Assembly (NCBI GenBank): GCA_964036315.1
Contig: OZ038479.1
Coordinates: 55,827,246 to 55,891,245 of the forward strand
Source of the DNA: Acanthosepion esculentum
Lineage: Eukaryota > Mollusca > Cephalopoda > Sepiida > Sepiidae
Direction: 5' to 3'
DNA: 64,000 nucleotides
Shown: piece by piece, positions 21,906 to 32,985 of the stretch
How the letters are laid out: every line of letters starts with the position of its first letter
Position numbering within the stretch: position 1 is the stretch's first letter
Position numbers and translations under genes: made by a program
Notes under the pieces: generated by a model
What the model saw: the letters and a program-made list of their open reading frames with translations, nothing else
Told to the model about the DNA's origin: nothing
Databases searched by the model: none

Positions 21906-22772
21906 TTTATTGTTAATTTTTAAAGTCCAGTATTTCATGAATTTCTTAAATTTATTTAATTTTTTTAGAAAGTGAAAAAGGAAAACTTTTTTTCGTCTAT
22001 AAACATTCCTGCAAAAAATCGTCAAGTTACGTCATTTATATTATTGTGCGATCTTTCCACTTTTTTAAACGTAATCTAACATTTTTAAAGAGTAACAATA
22101 ACATGAAAGTTTTTAATTTACAAAATAATGGTACTTAAAAGAAAGTCATATGTAATAAGAAGTGCTTTTTATTCTTCTGACATGTATAAACCAAATTTAT
22201 AATGCCTTGTGGTTTAATCAAAATATTTTTTTTAAATACAAAGCGAAATGTTTATGACAGTTTTAAAAAAGAAACATTTCAAAAACAATTTCAATCATTC
22301 ATTTGTGACGACGTCCTGAAACTTTCATTAAATTTAAAAACGAACAATTGATTTGCAATTGCAAGAATTTTCAAATCAATTTTTTACCGCAAAAAGACGC
22401 TCTAAAATTTCCCACTAATGGTCACGCGCTGGCGAAAAAAAGACTTGTAACCAAAATTTTGAAGGTTCTAAAGACGATTAAAAAATATAATTTAATTAAA
22501 AAAATTATTTTGTCTTTCTTCTTATTATTAATAACAAAGTTTTGACGATAAAACTTTTTTCATCATGTTTATGCTCATTTTTTTGCAGGTACCAATGTTT
22601 TTTTTTAATTTTTCATATAATCATTTCTTTAAAATATTTGGCATCATGAGATCATAGATGAATTTATTTTCATTTTTTATTATACTGATACTAACAGCAA
22701 GTAAAAAGAAATTAAAAAATGGTGAAGTATATCAGTAAATAACGATTGTATGAAAATTACTTGTATTCTTCC
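21906..22772 (-). other. ZNF-A intron 1 start, R1 sequence (copy II)
   Basis: R1 modules in plus orientation: 'cgtcctgaaactttcatta' near 22311, 'gcaagaattttcaaatcaa' near 22361, and 'ttttgacgataaaactttt' near 22540. Followed directly by the exon-1 donor. Confidence 0.6.
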
Positions 22773-22778
22773 ACTTAC

Positions 22779-22895
22779 CTTTCAGACCAGAATGGATAAA
22801 GAAAAACAAAACGGGATTTCTTGATATTCAAATGATTTTCTTAGAATTTCAGTCAACCTAACCAATTTTTGCATTGTTCGTTCAGTTCATAATAA
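22779..22895 (-). other. Candidate non-coding exon 1 of ZNF-A (copy II)
   Basis: Minus strand: GGTCTGAAAG then GTAAGTGG (donor at 22773-22778). Shares 'gttcgttcagttcataat' and flanking blocks with the other three copies. The 5' limit is not visible. Lies 9.8 kb upstream of the ZNF-A acceptor with no other finger exon between. Confidence 0.5.
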
Positions 22896-23010
22896 GTTTA
22901 AACGAATGACGTCAATAAATTATGAAGAAATGGAAATTAGTTGTGAATATATTTCGCTTGATAATGTATGGTAAAAAAAATTAACGGTGTTAAACAAAAT
23001 TTGGTTCCTT
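22896..23010 (-). promoter_or_regulatory. Putative ZNF-A promoter block
   Basis: The conserved element 'acggtgttaaacaaaattt' then 'ggttcctt' at 22984-23010 matches the other copies. Function inferred. Confidence 0.35.
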
Positions 23011-23426
23011 TGTTTAACAATAGAATGAACATTTAATTTTTTTTTTTTTATACACAATATAGAAGAAATTTCTGACTTGTCATGAATATCTTGTCCCTTT
23101 TGGAATGAATCGTCGCAAGAATGAATTTCTTGTGAGTAAGCTATGCGTCTTCATGCACTGAGTTGGAGAAAGGGAAAAATTTTCTGACATTTATTCACTA
23201 TATATTCAATTCATCCAGTGTGTATTTTTGTTATTTTTTGGTGCTGTGAGCTGTCCTGTTTTTAGCGTTGAAGTAAAAAAACGTCTGGTTTTAAACCATT
23301 ACATATGTGTTCTATAATTTAATGGTATTTAATTTAAATAAACTCTGTACGACGCATCCATTTTGATTTTTGAGTTTGGCTATTTTCTTTTCTTTTTTTT
23401 TTTCAAAATGAAAAAAAGCTCAAAGA
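23011..23426 (+). repeat. Direct repeat DR1, first copy
   Basis: Nearly identical to 24435-24835, starting at 'tgtttaacaatagaatgaac' and ending at 'agctcaaaga'. Differences are a few substitutions and homopolymer lengths. No LTR-type primer site, polypurine tract or coding sequence is clear between the copies. Confidence 0.8.
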
Positions 23427-24434
23427 AAACTATAAAATCGTGGCCAAATAATGATTTGATTTGCGGGACAAGCCGTTAAAAATGTTGACTAAAAAAATGA
23501 CCTCACCTCGCAACCAAAGAGATGAGTTCCACAACAAGCTCTCTTATTTTAGTAATTTTTTAAAAATCAGAATAATTGAAAACGAGCTCATTGGGTGCGA
23601 GTAAATATGACATAAAAACAAGTAAAAGAAAGAAAAAAAAAAGCAATGAATTACAAGCAAAACCAGCTTGTAATTGATTTCTCTTTTTATACATTGTACA
23701 ATACATGTATAACTAAATAATTCTACTAACTAAGTCTCATAAAAAATTATAAACTACTGGGTATTATAAGGTTGAGAGGATATTGGCATTGTTTATGTGT
23801 AAAATAAATTTTCTAGGTTGTAGTACTTTTCAAGGATTCAAAATTGTTGAAATATTATGTGCACTTTGGGGGTTGCAGTAGAAGAGTACAGTCATGCCCT
23901 ATGACCTCAAGAACAGCTCACAGGCTAAATAAAGTTAATTTTCTCTATATCTTCAGCAAAAATCAAACATTTTCACAAAATCCAGTTTATCAATCCTTAA
24001 ATTTACTAACTTACATTGAATCAAATCTCGAGGACAAAACTTGCATTTTTAAGAGATTTTTAAATTTGTTGTTTTCATTTTTCATCTATAATAGAGATTT
24101 AATGAGTGACTCTGCCAATATTTTAAAAAGGTGTAAGAGCATTATTTGCATATATAAATTACTTGTTGTTTTTTTTAACAGATTAACTTTAGGCTATTAT
24201 CTTTCAAAGAAAACTAAAGTTTAACTTTAAGAAGTCATTAGAATTATTTTAAATGCATTTTTCATTTGTTTTTGTTTTTTTTGGAAGCCTATGGTTGTAT
24301 CTAATATAAACAGATATACAATGTATATTATTATAACTGATGATTGACAATTTAATACATCTATGAAAAATAAAGGTTGATAAAAGTGAATGAGGCCTGT
24401 GAATGCTGCTGAAGTCCTCTCTTCTGGTGTCACA
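23427..24434. other. Spacer between DR1 copies, with an inverted zinc-finger-flank fragment
   Basis: 'agattaactttaggctatta' at about 24179-24200 is the reverse complement of the ZNF-A flank near 17573-17592. Adjacent bases ('gaaaactaaag') match the reverse of the ZNF-B flank near 32640. The open frame at 23844-24224 has no known features. Confidence 0.45.
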
Positions 24435-24835
24435 TGTTTAACAATAGAATGAACATTTAATTTTTTTTTTTTTATACACAATATAGAAAAAATTTCTGAC
24501 TTGTCACGAATATCTTGTCCCTTTTGGAATGAATCGTCGCAAGAATGAATTTCTTGTGAGTAAGCTATGCGTCTTCATGCACTGAGTTGGAGAAAGGGAA
24601 AAATTTTCTGACATTTATTCACTATATTCAATTCATCCAGTGTGTATTTTTGTTATTTTTCTGTGCTGTGAGCTGTCCTGTTTTTAGCGTTGAAGAAAAA
24701 AAAAACGTCTGGTTTTAAACCATTATGTGTTCTATAATTTAAATGGTATTTAATTTAAATAAACTCTGTACCACGCATCCATTTTGATTTTTGAGTTTGA
24801 CTATTTTTTTTCAAAATGTAAAAAAGCTCAAAGAG
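24435..24835 (+). repeat. Direct repeat DR1, second copy
   Basis: See 23011-23426. The copy stops where the antisense LINE begins. Confidence 0.8.
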
Positions 24836-25735
24836 AAGTCACAAAGACAAAAGTGTAAAAGAATAAGAAAGAAAGATAAACATTATTAAGGAGTGTGTAC
24901 AATAGAAGAGAACAGTAGATAACGATTGACATTGCATTTAAATTTTTGAAGGTCAAAGTTGGCTGGAAAGCATGGAGCAGGAAGAGAGTTCTACAAGAAA
25001 GAAGTATGAGAAAAGGAACTGTTAGTATGGAACAGTTACATCTAGCCAATTCAACTACGAATAGATTAGACTTTGCTGCCAATCAAGTACTGCATTTAAA
25101 CTCATAAGTGAAGAGTTCATTAGAATTACCATGAAAGTATGTATAGGAAAAGCAGCGGAAAGCTACATTACAGCAGTGGGAAAGTGATTGAAGCTAAGAT
25201 GCCAGGTCAAAACCAATAATATTGCAGAATCTTTTGGATATTATCAAGAATCGCGAAATACATAACAGGAGTGCGGGATCATATGTGACGGCAATATTCG
25301 AAGCATGGATGAATGGTAGAATTAGAAATATGTGAGATAGATTCTGGAGAGAAAAATTGTCTAGCACAACACGGTGAACCAACTTTCTAGCAGCAGACCT
25401 AGCAATGAATTCAACATAACCTTTCCACTTCATGTCAGCTGAGATTGTTTGTCCAAGAAGGTACAATTTGTGTCACTATCCAGAAGGTTAGCATCAACCA
25501 TGCTGATAGGAAGCAGAAAAGAGTCGCTCAAATGATTAATAGAGAGAAATTTCGTTTTGGAGGTGTTAAAATTAACATGCCCTTACTTGTCCCCATTAAC
25601 AGACTGTAGGTTACTTTTTAGATCAGCTGCCAATTTGACCTTATTTAACTGATCAGACTATTGAGACAGGAGGAAATGTTTGGGTCATCAGTATTGATAC
25701 CAAGATGAGAACTGATGCAGGTCATTGATGAAAAT
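24836..25735 (-). pseudogene. Jockey-like LINE fragment, antisense
   Basis: Minus strand carries the C-terminal half of the same LINE as 19866-21905. FINDL near 25720, a decayed catalytic box (NTDDPN near 25690), ISADMKWKGYVEFIARSAARK (about 25385-25450, split by one frame), and the end CFPANFDLQKFK near 24945-24985 are readable. Frameshifts and stops throughout. 5'-truncated. Confidence 0.8.
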
Positions 25736-25984
25736 GTATTTCAGTAAACAATACAAAGATTTTGAATGAAATTTTACGTCTAATTCATTATATACATTTT
25801 TATTTATATTATCAAGAAAAGTTTTAATTCTTTTCGGCATGCCAAGCAAAAATATACTTTCGTAATATTTTAGTTTTTAATGGAAATATTTTCTTTTCTC
25901 TTTTACTTTTTCATTTCTGACTGACAAAAGGGTATTAATGACTTGGATTTTGGCACTTGTTTTAGCTCTGTCTATGATACCCGC
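25736..25984. other. Short AT-rich spacer, nothing recognised
   Basis: No repeat or gene signal beyond AT-rich composition. Confidence 0.35.
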
Positions 25985-26372
25985 CAAATCTATGATATGT
26001 GGACACCCTTACTCTACTACATCTCCATTTTCATAAGGCAGTATTTATATAAAATAAAAAGTTTATTGTAGCCTAATTATGTACTATACAATATGGATGA
26101 ACAAATTAGAGACCTGTTATAATAGATCATTCCATCTAAAATCAATGTTTTGCTGCAATTTTTAACATGAACTTGAGAATTTTCTTGTTAAAAAGTTGAA
26201 TAATTTTAACACATTCGACATTATGGATAGAAAAAAGTGAATGTGAAAATGACCCCAGAATGACATTAAAATCTGTGAGGATTTTTCATCCTTTAACAGT
26301 CAGTTGTGCTTAGTTTCATTTGTGAGATATATAAATGTAGGTAGAAAAAAAGCAAATGCTGATATGATAATG
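25985..26372 (-). repeat. Dispersed repeat family D, inverted copy
   Basis: Reverse complement of the landmarks: 'ctctactacatctccattt', 'cataaggcagtatt', 'gtagcctaattatgta', 'tcattccatcta' and 'aaatgtaggtagaaaaa'. Confidence 0.65.
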
Positions 26373-26384
26373 TTGTAATGAAAT

Positions 26385-26600
26385 GTCCCACACTCCCTAT
26401 CGCCTATGTGGATTGACTATATCAGTAGCTATATATAGTGAGCACAGCATATACCTGTGGGCTTGCTTTGAGAATTACTAGCCTGCTACCAGATTCCCTG
26501 TCTTTCAGTAGTGTATTCTCTTTTACAATAAACCTCTCTTTTATCATCTATGTGTGTGTTGTTGTTCCTTTCACTCAAGTACCACCTTTGTCTGTTTGTA
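26385..26600 (+). repeat. Possible solo LTR
   Basis: Starts TGTCCCACACTCCC. It carries 'tatatatag' at about 26432 and AATAAA at about 26528, then a T/G-rich tail, an arrangement typical of a retroviral-type LTR. No second copy in the window and no clear target duplication, so this is tentative. Confidence 0.25.
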
Positions 26601-26964
26601 ACCTCTTTAAAGATACAACAGATAATAAGGCCTGGGCCCAATCTCCAGTTGGGAGGGGTGCGGTTCTTGTGTTGTATGCACAGGCCCTATCTTGGTGCCC
26701 ACCTGGATTAGTAAAAAAAGACCAAGAAGTGCTGCCATTCAGGACAATTTTCATTTCAAGATTTGATAAGTTCTCCCTATATGCCATGTCCCTTCAGGAA
26801 GTGGACGATCATGGTTGATTCTTTTCTCTGCCTTCTTACAGCATTTTTTAAAAATTTTATCCACACAGAACTTGGTCTATAATTTCCTTTACTCCCTCCA
26901 CCCCCACCTTTGTCTTTGCAGTACTTGATATTCAATCCCTAACTCAAAATTTTTAACATCTTTT
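26601..26964. other. Unrecognised sequence
   Basis: Less AT-rich. The frame 26438-26818 has no domain I recognise. Confidence 0.3.
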
Positions 26965-27062
26965 TATATATAACCTGTAGACGGTCGGAGCATACAATGG
27001 CTGAAATGTTGTGAATGTGACAATAAAGATGAGGACAACAGTCCAAACAATGTAAATAGTAA
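26965..27062 (+). repeat. SINE-B copy, 5'-truncated
   Basis: Only the core end and tail: 'gtcggagcatacaatggctg', then 'aaagatgaggacaacagtcc' and 'aatgtaaatagta'. Confidence 0.7.
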
Positions 27063-27949
27063 CAAAATTCTTAAGTAGGATACTTGATGCTTTCCTGTTT
27101 TGCTTGCCTTTGATGAGTCTTGTCAGTGTTAATTCTCTAATCTTTTCTTCCTCATTGTGTCTTTCCAAATGCTGGCTATCATTTGATGATTGTAACAAGT
27201 TTCATTGTATTTCCTTTGAAATTTCCTCTTTCTTTACACAGTCTATTCATTGTATTCTCAACATTTGCCAGTAAAGCCACAGTTCAGTTATTCTGTTCAG
27301 TTATTGCTCACTTGTTTCCACTAAGTGCAAGTATACACTACTCAAACTCTATGTTATCAAATTCACAAATCAATAGACCATTGTCCCATATGGCAATTTG
27401 TTATATTTAAATAAAGGATTCAGTTCAGAATTTCCTGTAGGTTTGTGTAAATAATACCACACTAAAATTTAATATTGATATATCTAATTTTTATACTTCC
27501 AATCTCCATAAGAAATTTTTACATAAATCACATGGCTTCCTTTGTTTAAAGAATTTTGTTCACTCCTTTTCTGTGAGAATAATAGCATTTTTGGAGAATA
27601 GTACTAATGTATACAACCCCCAAATTTGAGGTCTCTGAACCCAGAAATTCAGACAACACATTAATCCTATCTACTTATTAGAGGGAAGTGGATAGCCTGG
27701 GTAAAATTTGGTTCTGCTTAATGTTACTGAATCTTGACTAGTTATTTTGGGGTTCAATTCTCTTTGGAAGCATTCTTAAATTAATTTCACTGTTTAAAAC
27801 ATAATTATTAACTCATTTCTTTTTCCCCTTTTTTTCTCCCAAATCTTCTGAGAATTTTAATAATTATTATCCAATTAGTAATGCCTCCAGATCACCATTC
27901 ATTGATTTCATGCAATTAAACCTTTGAACATGGCCAGTGCTGTTTCACA
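27063..27949. other. Intergenic with a short dispersed motif
   Basis: 'tttgaaatttcctcttt' to 'tttgccagt' (about 27218-27272) recurs at 43680-43735. The rest is unrecognised. Confidence 0.4.
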
Positions 27950-28440
27950 ATGAACAGTAGGAGTGTTGCAAAGATACTGAAGGGAACCCACATTCTAAAC
28001 TTTTTTTTGTACAGAGAAAACAAATGATAAACATAAGACAAAGGTCAATGTTCAGGCTAATAACATTTGTAAGAAAACTTGTCAATCAGGAATGAAAAAG
28101 TGAATTTCAAACATAAAGGTAGAATAGACATCAGTTTATGCAACGCTGATGAAATGCAAAAAGATTTGACTCAGATCAAGATATACTTAGATTAATAATC
28201 ACAACTTGGGTGAGTAGGGCCATGCTCAAATCAAATAAGCTCTGAAGCAATTCTCCAGCAGAAGTTGCTTTCATGGGTGAGATAATGCTAAAAGAACCCC
28301 AGCTGAAGCTTAATCAACTTTGGCTGAACGTGTATTATTCTTGAAAGGCCAAAAACTCTAAGTGAGTAATCATATGTCCAAGAGCATCCCAAAGTGATGA
28401 ATATAAAAAGTGGAAGGAAATTGCTTAGGAAAGTTGGTTG
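27950..28440 (+). repeat. Paralog of the 48.05-48.8 kb repeat region
   Basis: In the same order as at 48.05 kb: 'gatactgaagggaaccca', 'caatgttcaggc', 'gaagcttaatcaactttggc' and 'tataaaaagtgg' (near 28305-28410). Single copy here, tandemly repeated at 48.4-49.9 kb. Confidence 0.6.
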
Positions 28441-28715
28441 GTTTATTTAGTTTAGCAGCATATCAACCTCTATGGATTATTTAATGCGAAAATCTAAATA
28501 TTTTGAACAATTTTATGGCTGCAACTAAATATATTTTGAATGCAATTATATGCCTTCAACTTCTGATAAAATGTATTGGTCATTTAATTTAATGCTATTA
28601 ATTCTACTATGAGATGTATTTTTATACTTTCATAGTTTTTATTTTTTGTTTTGGGGTTCACTATTTGCCCATAGCTGGAACCCTAACAGGCACTACCACT
28701 CTGGCTTGGGAAAGA
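28441..28715 (-). repeat. Dispersed repeat family F, inverted copy with tail
   Basis: 'ggttcactatttgcccatag' and 'ggaaccctaacaggc' at 28655-28698 are the reverse of the family F end at 43855-44015 and 46620-46805. The tail 'gcatatcaacctctatgg' at about 28460 is also shared. Confidence 0.6.
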
Positions 28716-29190
28716 ATTCAGAAATTGTAAATGTAGTAATGTGAAGCACCTTTCTAAAAGTCAAGTTTTTCTAGAAAGAACAGAGCTAAGACAGGTGCCA
28801 AAATTCAAGCCATTAATATCCTTTTGTCAGTTAGGAATGAAAAAGCAAAATCATAAGAAAATGTCTCCATTAAGAAGCAAAATATTACCAAAATAGGTTT
28901 TGGGTTGGTATACAGAGAAGAATTAAAACATACGTACATAATGAAGCAGACATAAAATTTCCTTTGTATCATTTATTGAAATATATTTTATCTTGATTGC
29001 ATTTTCTTGGAAAATTTTTAAAATAAATATTAATTTCCCTTGATTATCAAATGCTGAATATTTTTGGCAATTCAAAGGAAGACACAGACGTCTACAGCCC
29101 TCTCAGTCATGTTTAATGAAGGCTGTACAATTGTTTTAGTTTGACTTATTCAGACAATAGTTACTTTTCATCTTATTGAATTTTTAAAAT
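28716..29190 (+). repeat. Dispersed repeat family E, copy 1
   Basis: 'aaattcaagccattaat', 'ggaatgaaaa', then 'gtttaatgaaggctgtacaa' and 'gacttattcagacaatag' (about 29110-29160), parallel to 50140-50230 and 49985-50090. Confidence 0.6.
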
Positions 29191-29806
29191 GTTTTAAATT
29201 TGATTTTTACACTTTCTATCTATAATGGGATATGTATGTGCATTTCTGACAATGTATATGCAAATATGTTTATTTAGTATTGCTTTCTCTGCTTTTCAAT
29301 GACCTATTGCTGATCGTATTAAATGTTACAACACGTGTGAAATTGAAAATATCCAAAATGTATTAAACTTATGAAAATAACATCCAAAATGAACTGTTTG
29401 AATCAATGAGATGAAAAGATTATCAACAAGACAACATTAATTTCACAAAACAGAGAAAGGGTTCATGGCTGCCTTGTAAAGAAATATGGAAAATACACTG
29501 AAAATGACTTTTCCTAATATTTTGCACATATAAAATAAATCAATTTATATTTACCTGAATATATGGTTTTATTTCATCCATGTACAAAAAATACATCACA
29601 ATTTTTTTTCTATTGTCCCGTTTCTATTTGTATAAATTATTAACTGAAATTAATATACATTTTCTCATGTTGTATGTTTTGCCATTATGTTAATTAAAAT
29701 GCAGATTCTTACAGTTCAATTTTGATTTTAGTTAACTTTTATTCATGTATATGAAAACAATTCACTACAAATTTACAGTTAAAAGTGTGCTTTATATGTT
29801 AGAATG
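29191..29806. other. 3' flank of ZNF-B, paralogous to 11030-11310
   Basis: 'tttatttcatccatgtac' then 'aaaaaatacatc' at about 29570 matches 11076-11105. 'taaattatt' and 'gact' follow in the same order. No coding signal. Confidence 0.5.
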
Positions 29807-29812
29807 TTTATT
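29807..29812 (-). terminator. Probable poly(A) signal of ZNF-B
   Basis: AATAAA on the minus strand at the place homologous to 11316-11321. Confidence 0.45.
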
Positions 29813-30208
29813 TCTTAATGAGAAATAGTGGTTCACAAGACTATGCTTTATCAGCAGGGTGTGTTTATGTCTCTTTTATGCTGAGAACTGTTTGAAAAGT
29901 CAGATCTACAGAATTCACAAGAATATGGGGTCTCTCCAGTGCACAAGTCTACAAAATATTTTGAATTCATTATAAATTACAGATTTTAGAAGAATATTTT
30001 CTCTACATTGTGGGTTTTTAAAAAATTCATTTCATTTGCAAACACTGACATTTCTGTAAAGTGTGCTTTTGCACAGGAAGTAGGAAAAATGTAGAAATGT
30101 ATTTTCAGAAACCTGACCAGAATATGGCTCCTCTCCTCTGTGTGTGTGTGTGTGTACATGTGGCTAGAAATTAGAGCTGCATATATAGAATTTATATGGA
30201 TATGTTTT
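29813..30208 (-). pseudogene. Degenerate zinc fingers downstream of ZNF-B stop
   Basis: Finger debris continues beyond the stop. The clearest is GETPYSCEFCRSDFSNSSQ (about 29885-29945), which has the Cys pair but no proper histidine pair. Fragments lie between 30000 and 30150, with a CA/TG microsatellite at about 30136-30155. Probably former C-terminal fingers. Confidence 0.65.
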
Positions 30209-30817
30209 CTAACAAGGGTGTGTTCGCATATGGCATTCCAAATGTGACTTCCGTGAAAATGCAGATCCACAAACTTCACAAGAAAATGGTTTCTCTCCAG
30301 TGTGTGTTCGAATATGGCACTCCAAATGTGACTTCCGTGAAAATGTAGATCCACAAACTTCACAAGAATATGCTTTCTCTCCAGTGTGGGTTCGCATATG
30401 ATGGTTCAAATGAAGCTTCAGTGAAAATGCAGATCCACAAACTTTACAATAATATGGTTGCTCTCTAGCGTGTAATCGCATATGACACTTCAAAGATGAG
30501 GTCTGTGAAAATGAAGATCCACAAACTTCACAAATGTAGGGTTTTTCTCCTGTGTGTGTTCGCATATGCTGCTCCAAATGAGACTTCCGTGAAAATGCAG
30601 ATTCACAAATATCACAATAGTATGGTTTCTCACCTGTGTGTGTTCGAATATGGCATACCAAATTTGACTTCTGTGAAAATGCAGATCCACAAAATTCACA
30701 AGAATATGGTTTCTCTCCAGTGTGTGTCCGCAGGTGGCACACCCAATTTGACTTCTGAGAAAATGCAGCTCCACAAATATCACAAGAATATCTTTTTTCT
30801 CCACTGTGTGTTTCCAT
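30209..30817 (-). CDS. ZNF-B: C2H2 zinc-finger protein, 7 fingers
   Basis: 202 residues from ATG at 30815-30817 to a stop at 30209-30211. I chose this Met (METHSGEKR) because it aligns with the ATG starts of ZNF-A and ZNF-C; the frame stays open 15 codons further up but has no ATG there. Seven 28-residue fingers begin at residues 10, 38, 66, 94, 122, 150 and 178, and all keep both Cys and both His. Linkers are TGEKP except after finger 4 (AREQP) and finger 5 (TGEKA). Recognition residues (-1, 2, 3, 6) are QSNC, QSNC, RSHQ, QSSC, LLHH, RSHC and RSHC. No other domain; probably a nuclear DNA-binding protein. The end (THPC, stop) falls where THTGEKP would be, consistent with a one-base loss, so the present C-terminus looks secondary. 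Confidence 0.85.
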   Translation of the reverse strand: METHSGEKRYSCDICGAAFSQKSNWVCHLRTHTGEKPYSCEFCGSAFSQKSNLVCHIRTHTGEKPYYCDICESAFSRKSHLEQHMRTHTGEKPYICEVCGSSFSQTSSLKCHMRLHAREQPYYCKVCGSAFSLKLHLNHHMRTHTGEKAYSCEVCGSTFSRKSHLECHIRTHTGEKPFSCEVCGSAFSRKSHLECHMRTHPC

Positions 30818-31084
30818 ATGGTACACTAAATCTAAAGAATTACAAAGATTTGCAAACTTCAAATGAATATGGATTCTAATTTTTACTCATGTAAAACTAT
30901 GCTTTTATAGAAAAGACACATCACACATTTCAAAGTACATTTTTGATTAGTTAATATTCTGTGATTCTTTTAGAAATGTAAATACACAACTTTCCCATCA
31001 AGACTGCAGCATATATTTTGTCTGTTCTTGGTGAAATTTCAAGAGTCTTGATTTCTGTCATGATTTTCTGTTCAGCCAAAACAT
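30818..31084 (-). other. ZNF-B exon 2 leader (5' UTR)
   Basis: From the acceptor to the start codon. Contains a finger-like remnant (FEVCKSL in one frame, FANLCNSL in another, about 30835-30865) homologous to that above ZNF-A, separated from the Met by a frame change. Confidence 0.5.
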
Positions 31085-31100
31085 CTGGGGAAGCAAAAGC
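31085..31100 (-). other. 3' splice site of ZNF-B intron 1
   Basis: Minus strand 'cttttgcttccccag' followed by 'atgttttggctgaacagaaa', conserved with ZNF-A and ZNF-C. Confidence 0.65.
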
Positions 31101-32985
31101 AATGAAAAATATGTTAGCAGAGACAATGAATAATATATGAATACAGTTTGTATTTTTTTTAAATACATTTAATTCTCTACTAAAGCTAGTTTGGAGCAGT
31201 ACAGTGATACAATAATGCAGCAGTCAGAGAAGATCAATAGAAAAATCAATGCATTTATCTTAAATAAATTCCTTTTGTGTTGAAAAGAATACTCAATATA
31301 CAAAAACAATGGTATTTTTCTGAAAACTGTTGAAATATCTAAAATATTATTCTTTTATAGATTATTATTTCAACTTATAAGCAAACTTTGGTTTGATAAA
31401 ATACATGCATACAATAGTTTGTGCAATTCTATGTATGGTCATTAAAAATGATCAACAGAACATTAATTTTGGTATGAGTCTTTAATCAAAAGATTATGAC
31501 ATCATACAAAAAGCATTGAATTTGAAGCCTAATAGTAAAGGAAGCTTTGCTTTTTACTTTTTAAGGAAGAGAGAAAGAAACATTAATTTAAAATATTAAG
31601 TAATAATGTTTGTTCTATCAAAATTGTATAAATCAAGATGGTAATATGAATCTGGCAATTATTAGTTTGTTGATGGGAAGATTTCAGCTGGATATCAAGC
31701 AAAACATCTTACATGAAACAATTTGTATTCCCTCCATAGAACCAGAAATGTTATATTTGAAAGTGATATTATGAAAAGTTGTTTACCTCCAAATAGTTAT
31801 TATAATATGCACCAAGAAATCTGTCAGGAGAAAAAAAAATGATTTTCTAAAATTATTTTTAGAAACTTTCCAATGAAAATATTGCAAGGAAAGATGCTAC
31901 ATATAATGAATCCTTTGTTCCTAGGTTAGGATTAGCTTTTTAGTTCCTTCTAAAGTCTTTTTATTCTCTTCTCAGTAACTCCTTTCACCTTAGTGGCATC
32001 ATCACCTTACTTGGAGTGAGTTGATTAAAAAAAAAAAAAAAATGATTTTTCTCCATTCATGGAGAAATTCTGTTTCCCTTTTCTCCAACATTATACTATA
32101 GCTTCTATATGAAGAGTGATTCCTATTTTACTGGGAAGATATGTTTATATAAATTTTTCGCTCTCCTACAAATTGTTAATAAATTTTTTTTTTCAAAAAA
32201 TATTATTGATGCTGATAGAAGAAAGATGGCAGTCAGGTACCACCAACAGCAACATTGTGATAATCCAGCTAGAGATGATAGGAGACTGTGAAACTTGTAA
32301 TATCAACAGTTGATTAAATGCCATGCACAAGAGTGAATTGATTTTGTCTATTTATAGGCTATGGAACAGATAAATTGTGATTATTACATATCATTGAGAA
32401 AAATTTGTTGTGAAAATATACTTTTGTTTAGCTTTGCATTATTAAGAGAAATATGCATCCTGGATATTATTAAAATTTAACTAACATTAAGTAATGTGAT
32501 TTATTAAAACAAACAAAATTAAAATTTCAAATCATAAGTGTCATATTTGAAAAAATGGAATCTCCATGAACTTAATAAAAAAAGGTTAAAAGCTATTTTA
32601 AATAATTTAAATGTATTCTTTGATGTCAAATTTTAGTTTTATTTGACAGCTAATAACCTTAAGTTAATCCATTAAAAAAAGATTTAAATTTAACCTAATT
32701 CAAATTCCTAATTTGATGAATTCTAATAGAAAAAAGAAAAAATTTTTTAAAAAATCTACAATTTCAATACCTATTTCAGATATTTCTTTTAAAGAAAAAT
32801 AGTATTTTTAATGACTAATTAGATTTTCTAATAAAAATTACTTTGCTTTTTGCATGACATATTATGAAAAATACATTTTTCAACGGTCAACAATACTTCT
32901 CTTACAACCCATCCCCTAATTTCAAAATATTGCATAGCAAATCAAATCTGGAATATCAAACTTACTCAAAACAACTTGTTTTCTT
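31101..32985. other. ZNF-B intron 1, paralogous to 12986-17940
   Basis: Same order of matches as the ZNF-A intron but without the Tc1, hAT, SINE-A and LINE insertions or the 213-bp array, which explains why it is much shorter. Partly matches the ZNF-C flank (56220-56420) as well. No gene. Confidence 0.65.

Noticed and set aside
23844..24224. 126-codon frame
   Set aside because: No recognisable domain, Phe/Leu/Asn-rich as expected from AT-rich DNA, and overlaps the inverted zinc-finger-flank fragment.
23011..24835. DR1 pair as the LTRs of a retrotransposon
   Set aside because: Only ~1 kb between them, no gag/pol, no convincing primer-binding site or polypurine tract, and no matching flanking duplication.
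30818..30862. ZNF-B starting 15 codons further upstream
   Set aside because: The open frame there begins with TTG, not ATG; the first ATG is at 30817 and matches the starts of the two paralogs.
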